Part shown: piece by piece, positions 15,197 to 25,851 of the stretch
Numbering within the stretch: the stretch's first letter is position 1
Layout of the letters: each line of letters opens with the position of its first letter
Assembly (NCBI GenBank): GCA_013339895.1
Contig: JABACO010000004.1
Location: forward strand, 13,311,304-13,375,303
Direction of reading: 5' to 3'
Origin: Ephydatia muelleri
Lineage: Eukaryota > Porifera > Demospongiae > Spongillida > Spongillidae
Length of the DNA: 64,000 nucleotides
Notes under the pieces: model-generated
The model's input: only the letters and a program-made list of their open reading frames with translations
What the model was told of the DNA's origin: nothing
The model's database searches: none
Position numbers and translations under genes: made by a program

Positions 15197-16680
15197 TCAA
15201 GTAATGTTCTGATGAAGCTGTACAGTCACTTCGGGAGGCCTTAAATAAGTGACATCTATTGCACTTGAAGGCAGATGGTTTTTGCTTTCCCGAATCGGCA
15301 GGCACCTCGGTGTGTCTCCATTTGATGGAGTAAGCTGCTGGGTAGCAGATGTCAATTCACTAGCAGCAGCGGAAGGAGATGGCCTAGGTGTACCACTCTC
15401 ATGGCATGCCATAGATGTAGGCCAGGATGACGGTTTAAAAGGGTTACTTGATGATGGCCCCAGCAATGACTCCTTCAGATCTTTGATGGCTGCAATAATT
15501 TTGGCTTCCATCTTATGCACTGAGCGAGAGTCAGTCAAGACAAGAACATAATGTGACCAAGTTCTTTACCTGCTGCAAGAACTTCTGATGCCTCTGATGG
15601 CTGTATGGCAGACAAAGGTGATGGTGCTCGAAAAGGTGATGGAAGTGGTGATGGTGACTTTGACCACGAAAACCTGTGCGTTCTGGGAGTCTCAGCTGAA
15701 AAGGTCAGATGTCAAGAATAGTAGCCCAAGTTCTAATGAACATACTTTGGTTTATATCTCCATGCAAAGCTGGCAGGAATAAGCATGGTCGGCAAGATGG
15801 AGTAAAGATCATCAATGTAGGATTCTAGGCAAGCGTTGTTCTACGGGCGAAGTTGTCAATATCTGGTAAGTTTCTTGGTTAATATTTTGGGGAAGTCTTC
15901 AAAATAATATGTAATGTAGCAGAATATCAAAAAATATCTTTATCGGATGTGTGTAGGCTTGCTGCTAAGACAAGTCTCCTTACTGCACTTCCTTCAGATG
16001 CAAAGTAGCAGACCTCTAATAATATATCAAAGGATGAAGCAAATTAAATTATAGATTATTATGGAGACATTATTTAAAAAACTGGTGCGTCTCATGCTAT
16101 TCTTTTTTCCTGGCACCCTCCACATTGGTCCATTCCTATTTTGAATCAGGGATGCCAGATCTAATAGTCAGGGTGACCCCTATCTGACAAACGATCTTTG
16201 TTGTAACTCTCACATTCGGTTGCTTGAGTGTGCGGGGGATTTTGGTAGTGCCACTGGATGTAGCAGCAGCAGGGGGAGGGGGTGGTTTTTCCCCGACACA
16301 CTTGCACTCGAAGGTTGCTGCAAACTGATCAAGTATCTTGTTCGCTTCTATGAGTTTTGCTTTCAAATATGTTGAAGGCAGTCTACCGCCATTATACCAA
16401 TCCTCAAAAATGTCAAAAACTTGGAATTATAAGATTGTATCTTGAGTGTAACGTTAAGTCCCATTTTTGAAACCTCCGACCTAAGCTCTTTTTCACTTGC
16501 AGAAAGGGTTGTGGCTGTTTGCTTATTTGAGTACGGCTTTGGGTGCTGATTGAAGCCCAAACATGAACCTTTGTTGGATGTTTTGCTCTGCACAAAAAGA
16601 GCATAACAAACTTGCATTGTTTCACTGGCTGGGAGTTCAGCACATTGATGACAACGATAGGATTTGTACCTACCCGTCTT
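15197..16680 (-). CDS. Possible opposite-strand passenger gene of the Tc1-like element, function unknown
   Basis: On the minus strand a CxxC-containing start (YRCHQCAELPASETMQVCY) leads into a Lys/Ser-rich frame ending near 16398. A putative 38-bp GT-AG interval (16360-16397) joins it in frame to AKLIEANKILDQF, then a proline tract (PPPPPAAA) and a stop at 16136. Further downstream lie a Ser/Pro-rich exon-like piece (about 15560-15700, between AG and GTAAAG) and a 15197-15538 frame with a short amphipathic stretch (KMEAKIIAAIKDLKESLL). I recognise no domain. It may be a captured host gene fragment, a second transposon gene, or an unrelated inserted element. Confidence 0.35.
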
Positions 16681-16779
16681 GAGTAAATAGGAGTCTAGCT
16701 CTCTTTATCTGATACCATGTTTGCAGACTTCACTGGACAATGTAAAATGCCACAACATTTGTAACCAAAACAATGTTCA

Positions 16780-16889
16780 GATTACATTCCGTAACGTACT
16801 ACCTTTATAACGTAAAAAATTTCTCTCGAACGTAACGAAATTTTCTACGAACGTAGTACGTTACGAACGTAGAAATTTACGTTGCGTTA
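16780..16889 (-). repeat. Right terminal inverted repeat of the Tc1-like element
   Basis: Reverse complement of the left terminus, with TACGAACGTA words internally. It ends CGTTGCGTTA before DIRS sequence. Confidence 0.85.
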
Positions 16890-16949
16890 ACTTTTTATTG
16901 ACGCATACTGTATGTGTAATACTGGAGCGATGCTCACTCTCGAAGGAGC

Positions 16950-17589
16950 TTACCGTTCCATAGCCCGGACCGGGCAGACGCTGTCTCTGGAGCAGCCAAT
17001 CTTCACGAAAGCCCCTTTTCCCCATTGGTCAGTTTTGGAGCGTCCCAGTCGAATTTGGAGCTCATGCTTAGCCAGCTGGATATCTCCTTTGGACAAAGAG
17101 GCTGGGTGGTAGGGTGTGGCAGTGAACTCTCCAATTCGCAGAAACCCAAAGAAGGCAAGTGTTGCTGCCGCTTCGAACATACGCTTGTCCTGGCTCTGGA
17201 GTGATCTGCTGGCTTGTGATGAACTGAGCAGTTTAGCCAGTATGCCGGGCGTGATTGGGTGGCCTGCAGCAACTCCTTGGTGGGCTCGCCAGATTTGAGC
17301 GCCGGATTTCTCTCAATAGCAGCCTCAGAATCTGGTTACCTCTAACTGACACTCCGAAGGCCTTCTGAGTGGTGTAAGAACGACACTGCTGCCAGGTACA
17401 CCTTGATGGTTGGTAGGGTGACCGTTGACCAGAGATGTGTTGCAAATGCTGCTACTAGACGCTTGCTAGCAGGGACAGGCTGGACGTGGAAGTTGCTACA
17501 GAAGGCAAGGTAGCGCTGGATACCCACCCGATAAGTAGCTGCAGTGGTGGGTGCCAGAGACCTCGCAATCAACCTTTTGAGTTGGGCCT
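16950..17589 (-). pseudogene. DIRS tyrosine recombinase, C-terminally truncated
   Basis: The N-terminal SAM-like DNA-binding part reads LAPTTAATYRVGIQRYLAFC. After a frame change, AAATLAFFGFLRIGEFTATP carries the first catalytic Arg (box A). The downstream HxxR and Tyr boxes are missing: the frame ends at 16950, and Tc1-like sequence begins about 60 bp further on. This recombinase would normally insert the circular element DNA at a target site. Confidence 0.8.
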
Positions 17590-18181
17590 CTAGAATGTTG
17601 CCAAGTTCGGGGGCACCACTGATGGGAGGGGATCGGCCTGTGGAGCGAGGGTAAAGAATGTAAGCATCCTATCCCGAGACAAGGCGTCTGCTAGTACGTT
17701 GCGAGCCCCTGGGACATGCACCATTTTGATAGAAAAATTCCCCTGGGCAGCAATGAAAAATAGCTCACGAAACAACACCATGAGGGATGGGTCTCATGAA
17801 GACTGGCCAGTCCAAGCGTGGACGACCGCCAAATTATCGCAGTGGAAGATTACGACGACCTAACATCTTGTGCCAGGTGCTGGTTGCCGCGAGGATGGAA
17901 AACAGCTCCTGCCATTGAATGGAGCGGTGAGGCAGCCTTTGGTGGGGAAGCCATTGCCCCTTTATCCAAGACCCTTCAAAGAAAGCCCCGAAGCCATGAG
18001 TCCCAGAGGTGTCAGTGAACAGGTTCAAGCTATCTGCCTCTGACCATTGAGGCTCTAGGAACATTGCCCGACCGTTCCATGTGGGCAAGAAGCGAGCCCA
18101 CCAGTCAAGGTCTGCCCTGGCCTCCTCTGAGAGATGGATGTGATGGTGCAACCGCACCACTGTTGTAGACAGGATGATCAA
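17590..18181 (-). pseudogene. DIRS RNase H domain (broken)
   Basis: Follows the reverse transcriptase after another one-base shift near 18185. Visible landmarks are LDWWARFLPTWNG, the RNase H start LFTDTSGTHGFGAFFEGSW, then IQWQELFSILAA, HCDNLAVVHAW and GARNVLADALSRD. An in-frame TGA lies between HAWTGQSS and DPSLMVLFRELF. The domain degrades the RNA strand of the hybrid during DNA synthesis. Confidence 0.8.
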
Positions 18182-19309
18182 GCGATGCAGGAACAGCCGA
18201 CCAGCATGACAACCTTTGTGGCGAAGGACAGAGTGCCAATTAAAGATAGCAGCTCACGTTTGGTGGCACTGCGGCGCCCCAACCATGAGTGGACCTTGGA
18301 CTGGATTTCTTCCAGTTTCCCCGGCGGGAGAGACAACACCCGGGCCTCCGTGTCGAGCATGATGCCCAGAAAGGTGATGCGTGTTGAAGGCCCCTCCAGT
18401 TTGTCAAACGCCACCGGTATGCCCAAGCTTTCGCAAGCCCTCAGGGTTTGCTGGACTGCAGATGAGCATTGATCTGTCCTTGGGGCCCCAACTACCAGGA
18501 AGTCGTCAAGGTAGTGGGACAGCATCCACCTGGTAGTTGTTGTCTAGAATCCAGTGCAGTGCCTCTGCAAAATGATTGAAGAGGTAAGGCGCAGACCGGA
18601 GCCCGAACGGCAGGCACGTATCCAAGTAAAAGCTTCCCTGCCATTTCATGCCGAGGAGGTCCCAGTCCTTTGGATCGATTGGCACCATCCTGAACGCAGC
18701 CTTCAGATCGATCTTTGCCAGAATGGTGCCGGTGCCATACCTGGAGATCAGCTCCACTGCATCATCCACCGTGGAGTATTGGACTGGGAACTCATCTTTG
18801 TCGATCCCATCATTAACACTGGATCCACATGGGGCTGAAAGATGCAGGATCATGCCATTCTTTTTTTCGGGATAGCCCCCAGACCTGAGGACCTGAATGT
18901 AGTCATAGGCGGGGTAGCAAAGGGGCCCAGTACTCTGCCTGCTTCGACTTCCTTGGCCAATTCCAGTGGTAATAATGTGTGGGTGCTGAGCAGCGGAGGG
19001 AAGATTGCTAGATACATAAGGGGTGTGGGGACCAGAAAAACCTATAGACACACCGTATGTTATACCGTTTAGCAGCCAGGAGACCCAGGCTTTGTCATGA
19101 TGAGATTCTAACTCACTCGCGAATTGGGAGCGTCGTAACGGGGTGCATACCCCCTTCTCAGCCAGGCGGAGCTGGGACGGCCCGGGGGCAGGATTTCCCG
19201 GGGTGGTCCCCACCACACCCAACTGACCAGCACTTGTGAGCGAACTTGCAGTCTGCCCTAGCACAGTTGCCGAAGTTGTACCTCCTGCAGATTTCCTGCC
19301 CCGAAGCAA
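18178..19309 (-). pseudogene. DIRS reverse transcriptase (frameshifted)
   Basis: RNA-dependent DNA polymerase domain spread over two frames. 19309-18506 holds the fingers and palm start: TILAKIDLKAAFRMVPI (first catalytic Asp) and DTCLPFGLRSAPYLFN. The active-site YLDD motif (HYLDDFLVVG, about 18513-18502) lies in the next frame (18525-18178), followed by FDKLEGPSTRITFLGI and the thumb. The shift near 18515 falls in a GG run. Upstream, the frame overlaps gag, so natural expression would need its own start or frameshifting. Confidence 0.85.
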
Positions 19310-20096
19310 TGTGGAGGGTGCGTGCTCCAGACTGGGTGGCTCCTGGAGCTGTGGGTGTCTGGCGGGCGGTGTTGAGACCCTGGCCGGCTGGTTTGAAGGT
19401 GTGAAAAGGCTGCCGAGTCGCGCACCAGACCAGCAAATCTTCCTTTAGATGGTCCCATGGAATGCTGCGGGCCTTGTCCCTGGCCACTGCCTGACGGAAA
19501 CAGGTGTCATACTTTAGCGCCAATCGGGGAGCTGATTGTACACGTATGGCCAAATACACGTTCCATGCCTCCATCCAGGAAGCGAAGTCTCCTACACACG
19601 CTTTATTCTTGCCCTCGAGTTTACCCTGCAGCTGGAGGGCGCCCCATTCCTCCTCGTTCCCTGGGCCCAAAAGGTAATCAAAGTTAGTGAATTTACCTTT
19701 TTTGATTCTCCTCGCGAGGCGTTTGGACGGAGTAATCGCGCAGGTGGGCAACGGGGACACGAAGAATTCCTCCAAGCTGCTGGAACGGTGGCGGTTATGG
19801 CGACTGCCTCTCGATCTTGACGACGACGAAGAGGAGGAGGACGAGGAGGAGCTGGTTGAGCTGTCCAATTTGGCCCTTTTTTCGCGTCGTGACCGCGGTC
19901 GATGGCCCTCCTGAGTGCACGAACGGCGGGATCTGCGCTTTTGAGGGGCCTTTGAGCAGCTGGATGGAGAGCGCGCAGCATCTGATCGAGTTGGCCTTGA
20001 CCGTGTCCTGCGTCGGGGACGCCTCTGTACCGGCTCGAGAGGGAGAACAGGTGCGGCTGTAGCGACAGCCTTGCGGCGACCTGTGTGGCGACCCAC
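19158..20096 (-). CDS. DIRS gag-like nucleocapsid protein
   Basis: 312-residue open frame. The N-terminal third is Arg/Ser-rich and basic with a run of 14 serines, typical of nucleic-acid-binding gag regions. A globular middle (FDYLLGPGNEEEWGAL ... DFASWMEAWNVYL) resembles the conserved DIRS gag core. The C-terminus carries a CCCH-type zinc finger (C-x7-C-x4-C-x3-H in ICRRYNFGNCARADCKFAH) followed by CGGDHPGKSCP, as in gag of many marine-invertebrate DIRS elements. It probably packages element RNA. The frame is intact here and overlaps the reverse-transcriptase frame by about 150 bp. Confidence 0.8.
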   Translation of the reverse strand: MGRHTGRRKAVATAAPVLPLEPVQRRPRRRTRSRPTRSDAARSPSSCSKAPQKRRSRRSCTQEGHRPRSRREKRAKLDSSTSSSSSSSSSSSSRSRGSRHNRHRSSSLEEFFVSPLPTCAITPSKRLARRIKKGKFTNFDYLLGPGNEEEWGALQLQGKLEGKNKACVGDFASWMEAWNVYLAIRVQSAPRLALKYDTCFRQAVARDKARSIPWDHLKEDLLVWCATRQPFHTFKPAGQGLNTARQTPTAPGATQSGARTLHIASGQEICRRYNFGNCARADCKFAHKCWSVGCGGDHPGKSCPRAVPAPPG

Positions 20097-20181
20097 ATCT
20101 GGAATGGGGGACCGAGAGGCGACGCTACCCGACGGCGATGTGCTGGACGCAATTGCTCAAGGACGGCGCAGTGGGCGGGAA

Positions 20182-20203
20182 CCCCTACGCTGCGGCGTAG
20201 GGG
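20182..20203. other. Perfect 9-bp-arm hairpin at the 5' edge of the DIRS element
   Basis: CCCCTACGC, loop TGCG, GCGTAGGGG. It lies a few bases before the minisatellite boundary, upstream of gag. It may be part of the DIRS terminal repeat structure. Confidence 0.6.
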
Positions 20204-20208
20204 AACTG

Positions 20209-20925
20209 GATCCACCACACCCATACACCATGCTCACATCACACCCATACACCATGCTCACATCACACCCATACACCATGCTCACATCACACCCATACAC
20301 CATGCTCACACCACACCCATACACCCATACACCATGCTCACATCACACCCATACACCATGCTCACACCCACCCATACACCATGCTCACACCACACCCATA
20401 CACCATGCTCACACCACATCCATACACCATGCTCACACCACACCCATACACCACGCTCATACCACACCCATACACCATGCTCACACCACACCCATACACC
20501 ATGCTCACACCACACCCATACACTATGCTCACACCACACCCATACACCATGCTCACACCACACCCATACACCATGCTCACACCACACCCATACACCATGC
20601 TCACACCACACCCATACACCATGCTCACACCACACCCATACACCATGCTCACATCACACCCATACACCATGCTCACACCACACCCATACACCATGCTCAC
20701 ACCACACCCATACACCATGCTCACACCACACCCATACACCATGCTCACACCACACCATACACCATGCTCACATCACACCCATACACCATGCTCACATCAC
20801 ACCCATACACCATGCTCACACCACATCCATACACCATGCTCACATCACACCCATACACCATGCTCACACCACACCCATACACCATGCTCACACCACACCC
20901 ATACACCATGCTCACACCACACCAT
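20209..20925 (-). repeat. 24-bp minisatellite array, inverted relative to 12211-12965
   Basis: Same 24-bp unit as the left array but reverse-complemented (ACACCCATACACCATGCTCA plus CACC), about 30 copies. Confidence 0.97.
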
Positions 20926-21060
20926 TGTGTATGGGTGTGGTGTGAGCGTGGTGTATGGGTGTGCTGTGAGCATGGTGTATGGGTGTGATGTGAGCATGGT
21001 GTATGGGTGTGATGTGAGCATGGTGTATGGGTGTGATGTGAGCATGGTGTATGGGTGTGA
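20926..21060 (+). repeat. 24-bp minisatellite, forward block after a head-to-head junction
   Basis: At about 20925 the repeat switches orientation within a few bases (CACCATTGTGTATGGG). About five forward copies follow, then the 183-bp satellite begins. Confidence 0.95.
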
Positions 21061-24000
21061 TCTTTAATTCAATACATCCATCATACAGTAGTCACGGCGA
21101 ACAAGCTGAAGTCATAAAGATGCTTTCATTGTGCAAGACTTTAATCGATGTACTGAAATTCAGTATCAATATATTAGGCACATCTTCATTTTCAGTACCC
21201 CAGCTGTGACGAGATAGTCTACTTATCAAAGGATAATAGTAGTACTTTTATTCAATATATTCATTATACAGTAGTCGCGGCGAACCAGCTGAAGTCATTA
21301 AGATGCTTTCATTGTGCAAGACTTGAATCGATGTACTGAAATTCAGTATCAATATATTAGGCACATCTTCATTTTTAGTACCCCAGCTGTGACGAGATAG
21401 TCTACTTTTCAAGGGATAATAGTACTACTTTCATTCAAATTATCCAAAATACCGAAGTCACGGCGAACCAGCTGAAGTCATAAAGATGCTTTCATTGTGC
21501 AAGACTTGAATCGATGTACTGAAATTCAGTATCAATTTATTAGGCACATCTTCATTTTCAGTACCCCAGCTGTGACGAGATAGTCTACTTTTCAAAGGAT
21601 AATAGTAGTACTTTTATTCAATATATCCATCATACAGTAGTCACGGCGAACCAGCTGAAGTCATAAAGATGCTTTCATTGTGCAAGACTTGAATCGATGT
21701 ACTGAAATTCAGTATCAATATATTAGGCACATCTTCATTTTCAGTACCCCAGCTGTGACGAGATAGTCTACTTTTCAAGGGATAATAGTACTACTTTCAT
21801 TCAATTTATCCAAAATACCGAAGTCACGGTGAACCAGCTGAAGTCATAAAGATGCTTTCATTGTGCAAGACTTGAATCGATGTACTGAAATTCAGTATCA
21901 ATTTATTAGGCACATCTTCATTTTCAGTACCCCAGCTGTGACGAGATAGTCTACTTTTCAAGGGATAATAGTACTACTTTCATTCAATTTATCCAAAATA
22001 CCGAAGTCACGGCGAACCAGCTGAAGTCATTAAGATGCTTTCATTGTGCAAGACTTGAATCGATGTACTGAAATTCAGTATCAATTTATTAGGCACATCT
22101 TCATTTTCAGTACCCCAGCTGTGACGAGATAGTCTACTTTTCAAAGGATAATAGTAGTACTTTTATTCAATATATCCATCATACAGTAGTCACGGCGAAC
22201 CAGCTGAAGTCATAAAGATGCTTTCATTGTGCAAGACTGGAATCGATGTACTGAAATTCAGTATCAATTTATTAGGCACATCTTCATTTTCAGTACCCCA
22301 GCTGTGACGAGATAGTCTACTTTTCAAAGGATAATAGTAGTACTTTTATTCAATATATTCATCATACAGTAGTCACGGCGAACCAGCTGAAGTCATAAAG
22401 ATGCTTTCATTGTGCAAGACTTGAATCGATGTACTGAAATTCAGTATCAATTTATTAGGCACATCTTCATTTTCAGTACCCCAGCTGTGACGAGATAGTC
22501 TACGTTTCAAAGGATAATAGTAGTACTTTTATTCAATATATTCATCATACAGTAGTCACGGCGAACCAGCTGAAGTCATAAAGATGCTTTCATTGTGCAA
22601 GACTTGAATCGATGTACTGAAATTCAGTATCAATATATTAGGCACATCTTCATTTTCAGTACCCCAGCTGTGACGAGATAGTCTACTTTTCAAAGGATAA
22701 TAGTAGTACTTTTATTCAATATATCCATCATACAGTAGTCACGGCGAACCAGCTGAAGTCATAAAGATGCTTTCATTGTGCAAGACTTGAATCGATGTAC
22801 TGAAATTCAGTATCAATTTATTAGGCACATCTTCATTTTCAGTACCCCAGCTGTGACGAGATAGTCTACTTTTCAAAGGATAATAGTAGTACTTTTATTC
22901 AATATATTCATCATACAGTAGTCACGGCGAACCAGCTGAAGTCATAAAGATGCTTTCATTGTGCAAGACTTGAATCGATGTACTGAAATTCAGTATCAAT
23001 TTATTAGGCACATCTTCATTTTCAGTACCCCAGCTGTGACGAGATAGTCTACTTTTCAAGGGATAATAGTACTACTTTCATTCAATTTATCCAAAATACC
23101 GAAGTCACGGCGAACCAGCTGAAGTCATTAAGATGCTTTCATTGTGCAAGACTTGAATCGATGTACTGAAATTCAGTATCAATTTATTAGGCACATCTTC
23201 ATTTTCAGTACCCCAGCTGTGACGAGATAGTCTACTTTTCAAGGGATAATAGTACTACTTTCATTCAATTTATCCAAAATACCGAAGTCACGGCGAACCA
23301 GCTGAAGTCATTAAGATGCTTTCATTGTGCATGACTTGAATCGATGTACTGAAATTCAGTATCAATTTATTAGGCACATCTTCATTTTCAGTACCCCAGC
23401 TGTGACGAGATAGTCTACTTTTCAAAGGATAATAGTAGTACTTTTATTCAATATATTCATCATACAGTAGTCACGGCGAACCAGCTGAAGTCATAAAGAT
23501 GCTTTCATTGTGCAAGACTTGAATCGATGTACTGAAATTCAGTATCAATTTATTAGGCACATCTTCATTTTCAGTACCCCAGCTGTGACGAGATAGTCTA
23601 CTTTTCAAAGGATAATAGTAGTACTTTTATTCAATATATTCATCATACAGTAGTCACGGCGAACCAGCTGAAGTCATAAAGATGCTTTCATTGTGCAAGA
23701 CTTGAATCGATGTACTGAAATTCAGTATCAATATATTAGGCACATCTTCATTTTCAGTACCCCAGCTGTGACGAGATAGTCTACTTTTCAAAGGATAATA
23801 GTAGTACTTTTATTCAATATATTCATTTTCAGTACCCCAGCTGTGACGAGATAGTCTACTTTTCAAGGGATAATAGTACTACTTTCATTCAATTTATCCA
23901 AAATACCGAAGTCACGGCGAACCAGCTGAAGTCATTAAGATGCTTTCATTGTGCAAGACTTGAATCGATGTACTGAAATTCAGTATCAATTTATTAGGCA

Positions 24001-25395
24001 CATCTTCATTTTCAGTACCCCAGCTGTGATGAGATAGTCTACTTTTCAAGGGATAATAGTACTACTTTCATTCAATTTATCCAAAATACCGAAGTCACGG
24101 CGAACCAGCTGAAGTCATTAAGATGCTTTCATTGTGCATGACTTGAATCGATGTACTGAAATTCAGTATCAATTTATTAGGCACATCTTCATTTTCAGTA
24201 CCCCAGCTGTGACGAGATAGTCTACTTTTCAAAGGATAATAGTAGTACTTTTATTCAATATATTCATCATACAGTAGTCACGGCGAACCAGCTGAAGTCA
24301 TAAAGATGCTTTCATTGTGCAAGACTTGAATCGATGTACTGAAATTCAGTATCAATTTATTAGGCACATCTTCATTTTCAGTACCCCAGCTGTGACGAGA
24401 TAGTCTACTTTTCAAAGGATAATAGTAGTACTTTTATTCAATATATTCATCATACAGTAGTCACGGCGAACCAGCTGAAGTCATAAAGATGCTTTCATTG
24501 TGCAAGACTTGAATCGATGTACTGAAATTCAGTATCAATATATTAGGCACATCTTCATTTTCAGTACCCCAGCTGTGACGAGATAGTCTACTTTTCAAAG
24601 GATAATAGTAGTACTTTTATTCAATATATTCATTTTCAGTACCCCAGCTGTGACGAGATAGTCTACTTTTCAAAGGATAATAGTAGTACTTTTATTCAAT
24701 ATATTCATCATACAGTAGTCACGGCGAACCAGCTGAAGTCATAAAGATGCTTTCATTGTGCAAGACTTGAATCGATGTACTGAAATTCAGTATCAATATA
24801 TTAGGCACATCTTCATTTTTAGTACCCCAGCTGTGACTAGATAGTCTACTTTTCAAGGGATAATAGTACTACTTTCATTCAATTCATCCAAAATATCGAA
24901 GTCACGGCGAATCAGATGAAGTCATTCCGATGCTTTCATTGTGCAAGACTTGAATCGATGTACTGAAATTCAGTATCAATATATTAGGCACATCTTCATT
25001 TTCAGTACCCCAGCTGTGACGAGATAGTCTACTTTTCAAGGGATAATAGTACTACTTTCATTCAATTTATCCAAAATACCGAAGTCACGGCGAACCAGCT
25101 GAAGTCATAAAGATGCTTTCATTGTGCAAGACTTGAATCGATGTACTGAAATTCAGTATCAATTTATTAGGCACATCTTCATTTTCAGTACCCCAGCTGT
25201 GACGTAATAGTCTACTTTTCAAAGGATAATAGTAGTACTTTTATTCAATATATCCATCATACAGTAGTCACGGCGAACCAGCTGAAGTCATAAAGATGCT
25301 TTCATTGTGCAAGACTTGAATCGATGTACTGAATTTCAGTATCAATTTATTAGGCACATCTTCATTTTCAGTACCCCAGCTGTGACGAGATAGCA
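21061..25395. repeat. 183-bp satellite DNA array, about 24 units
   Basis: The word GATGTACTGAAATTCAGTAT recurs every 183 bp (for example 21148, 21331, 21514, 21697). Two monomer types alternate: A (AAAGGATAATAGTAGTACTT, TTCATCATACAG) and B (AAGGGATAATAGTACTACTT, TATCCAAAATACCG). Each unit holds the near-perfect palindrome TACTGAAATTCAGTA. Two shortened units (about 23820 and 24640) mark an 809-bp higher-order duplication. No coding capacity. Confidence 0.98.
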
Positions 25396-25809
25396 TAGAC
25401 CGGTGTTCAGAGGTGTTCTACTTGGAGACATACGGTCCTCAGACATAACATGATACAGACTTGACGACTTGATTCTGTGGTAGGCAACAGGTTACAATTT
25501 CAGAAACCTGATTTCTCAAGGACGTTACTACTTGGGGAGGTCCGATATATGTCGTAGAACGTATGGAAATAAGTATGGGGTTTGACTGGAAATGCTCCTA
25601 GCGGGCCGTGCAACCTTTGGACGAGAGTCCAACTCTTAAGCACACGTCCTCCTTGGATGATTAGGCCGGGTATTCATTTTATAACTCACTCGTTTCTTGC
25701 GAACAAAGCTATCATGCACCCCGCCCCCTTTCTCTATGAACCGTCACGTGATACTATTCGCACACACGTTTGCTATTTTATTGAAACTCTCTGCAGCTGC
25801 ATAAATCAA
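25396..25809. other. Unique-looking spacer between satellite and telomeric repeats
   Basis: About 410 bp with no supported gene. A 77-codon frame at 25582-25815 ends at the telomeric tract and looks fortuitous. Confidence 0.5.
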
Positions 25810-25851
25810 CCCTAACCCTAACCCTAACCCTAACCCTAACCCTAACCCTAA
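25810..25851. repeat. Interstitial telomeric repeat, (CCCTAA)7
   Basis: Seven perfect CCCTAA hexamers, the C-strand of TTAGGG telomeres. In this orientation the chromosome interior would lie to the right. A ~105-bp satellite starts at the next base. Confidence 0.98.

Larger units (their letters stand above)
13606..16889 (+). mobile_element. Tc1-like DNA transposon, 3.3 kb, inserted at the recombinase end of a DIRS element
   Basis: Both ends carry the inverted repeat TAACGCAACGTAAATTTCTA (13606 forward, 16889 reverse), continuing for roughly 110-120 bp with repeated TACGTTCGTA words. The terminal TA dinucleotides fit the TA target duplication of Tc1/mariner elements. The interior carries a Tc1-type transposase (plus strand) and about 1.5 kb of opposite-strand coding-like sequence. 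At 3.3 kb it is about twice the length of a typical Tc1 element. Just beyond its right end the DIRS tyrosine recombinase breaks off, so it probably inserted there. Confidence 0.85.
16895..20208 (-). mobile_element. DIRS-type tyrosine-recombinase retrotransposon, truncated
   Basis: Read on the minus strand the order is gag-like protein, reverse transcriptase, RNase H, tyrosine recombinase, which is diagnostic of the DIRS/Ngaro class (no integrase or protease). The 5' side ends at a hairpin (20182-20203) next to the minisatellite. The 3' side stops inside the recombinase where the Tc1-like transposon begins. Frameshifts near 18515, 18185 and 17350-17250 and a stop near 17790 show it is dead or poorly sequenced. 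Confidence 0.9.

Noticed and set aside
21061..25395. CRISPR-like array
   Set aside because: Units are contiguous 183-bp monomers without unique spacers, in an animal-like eukaryotic context; it is a satellite.
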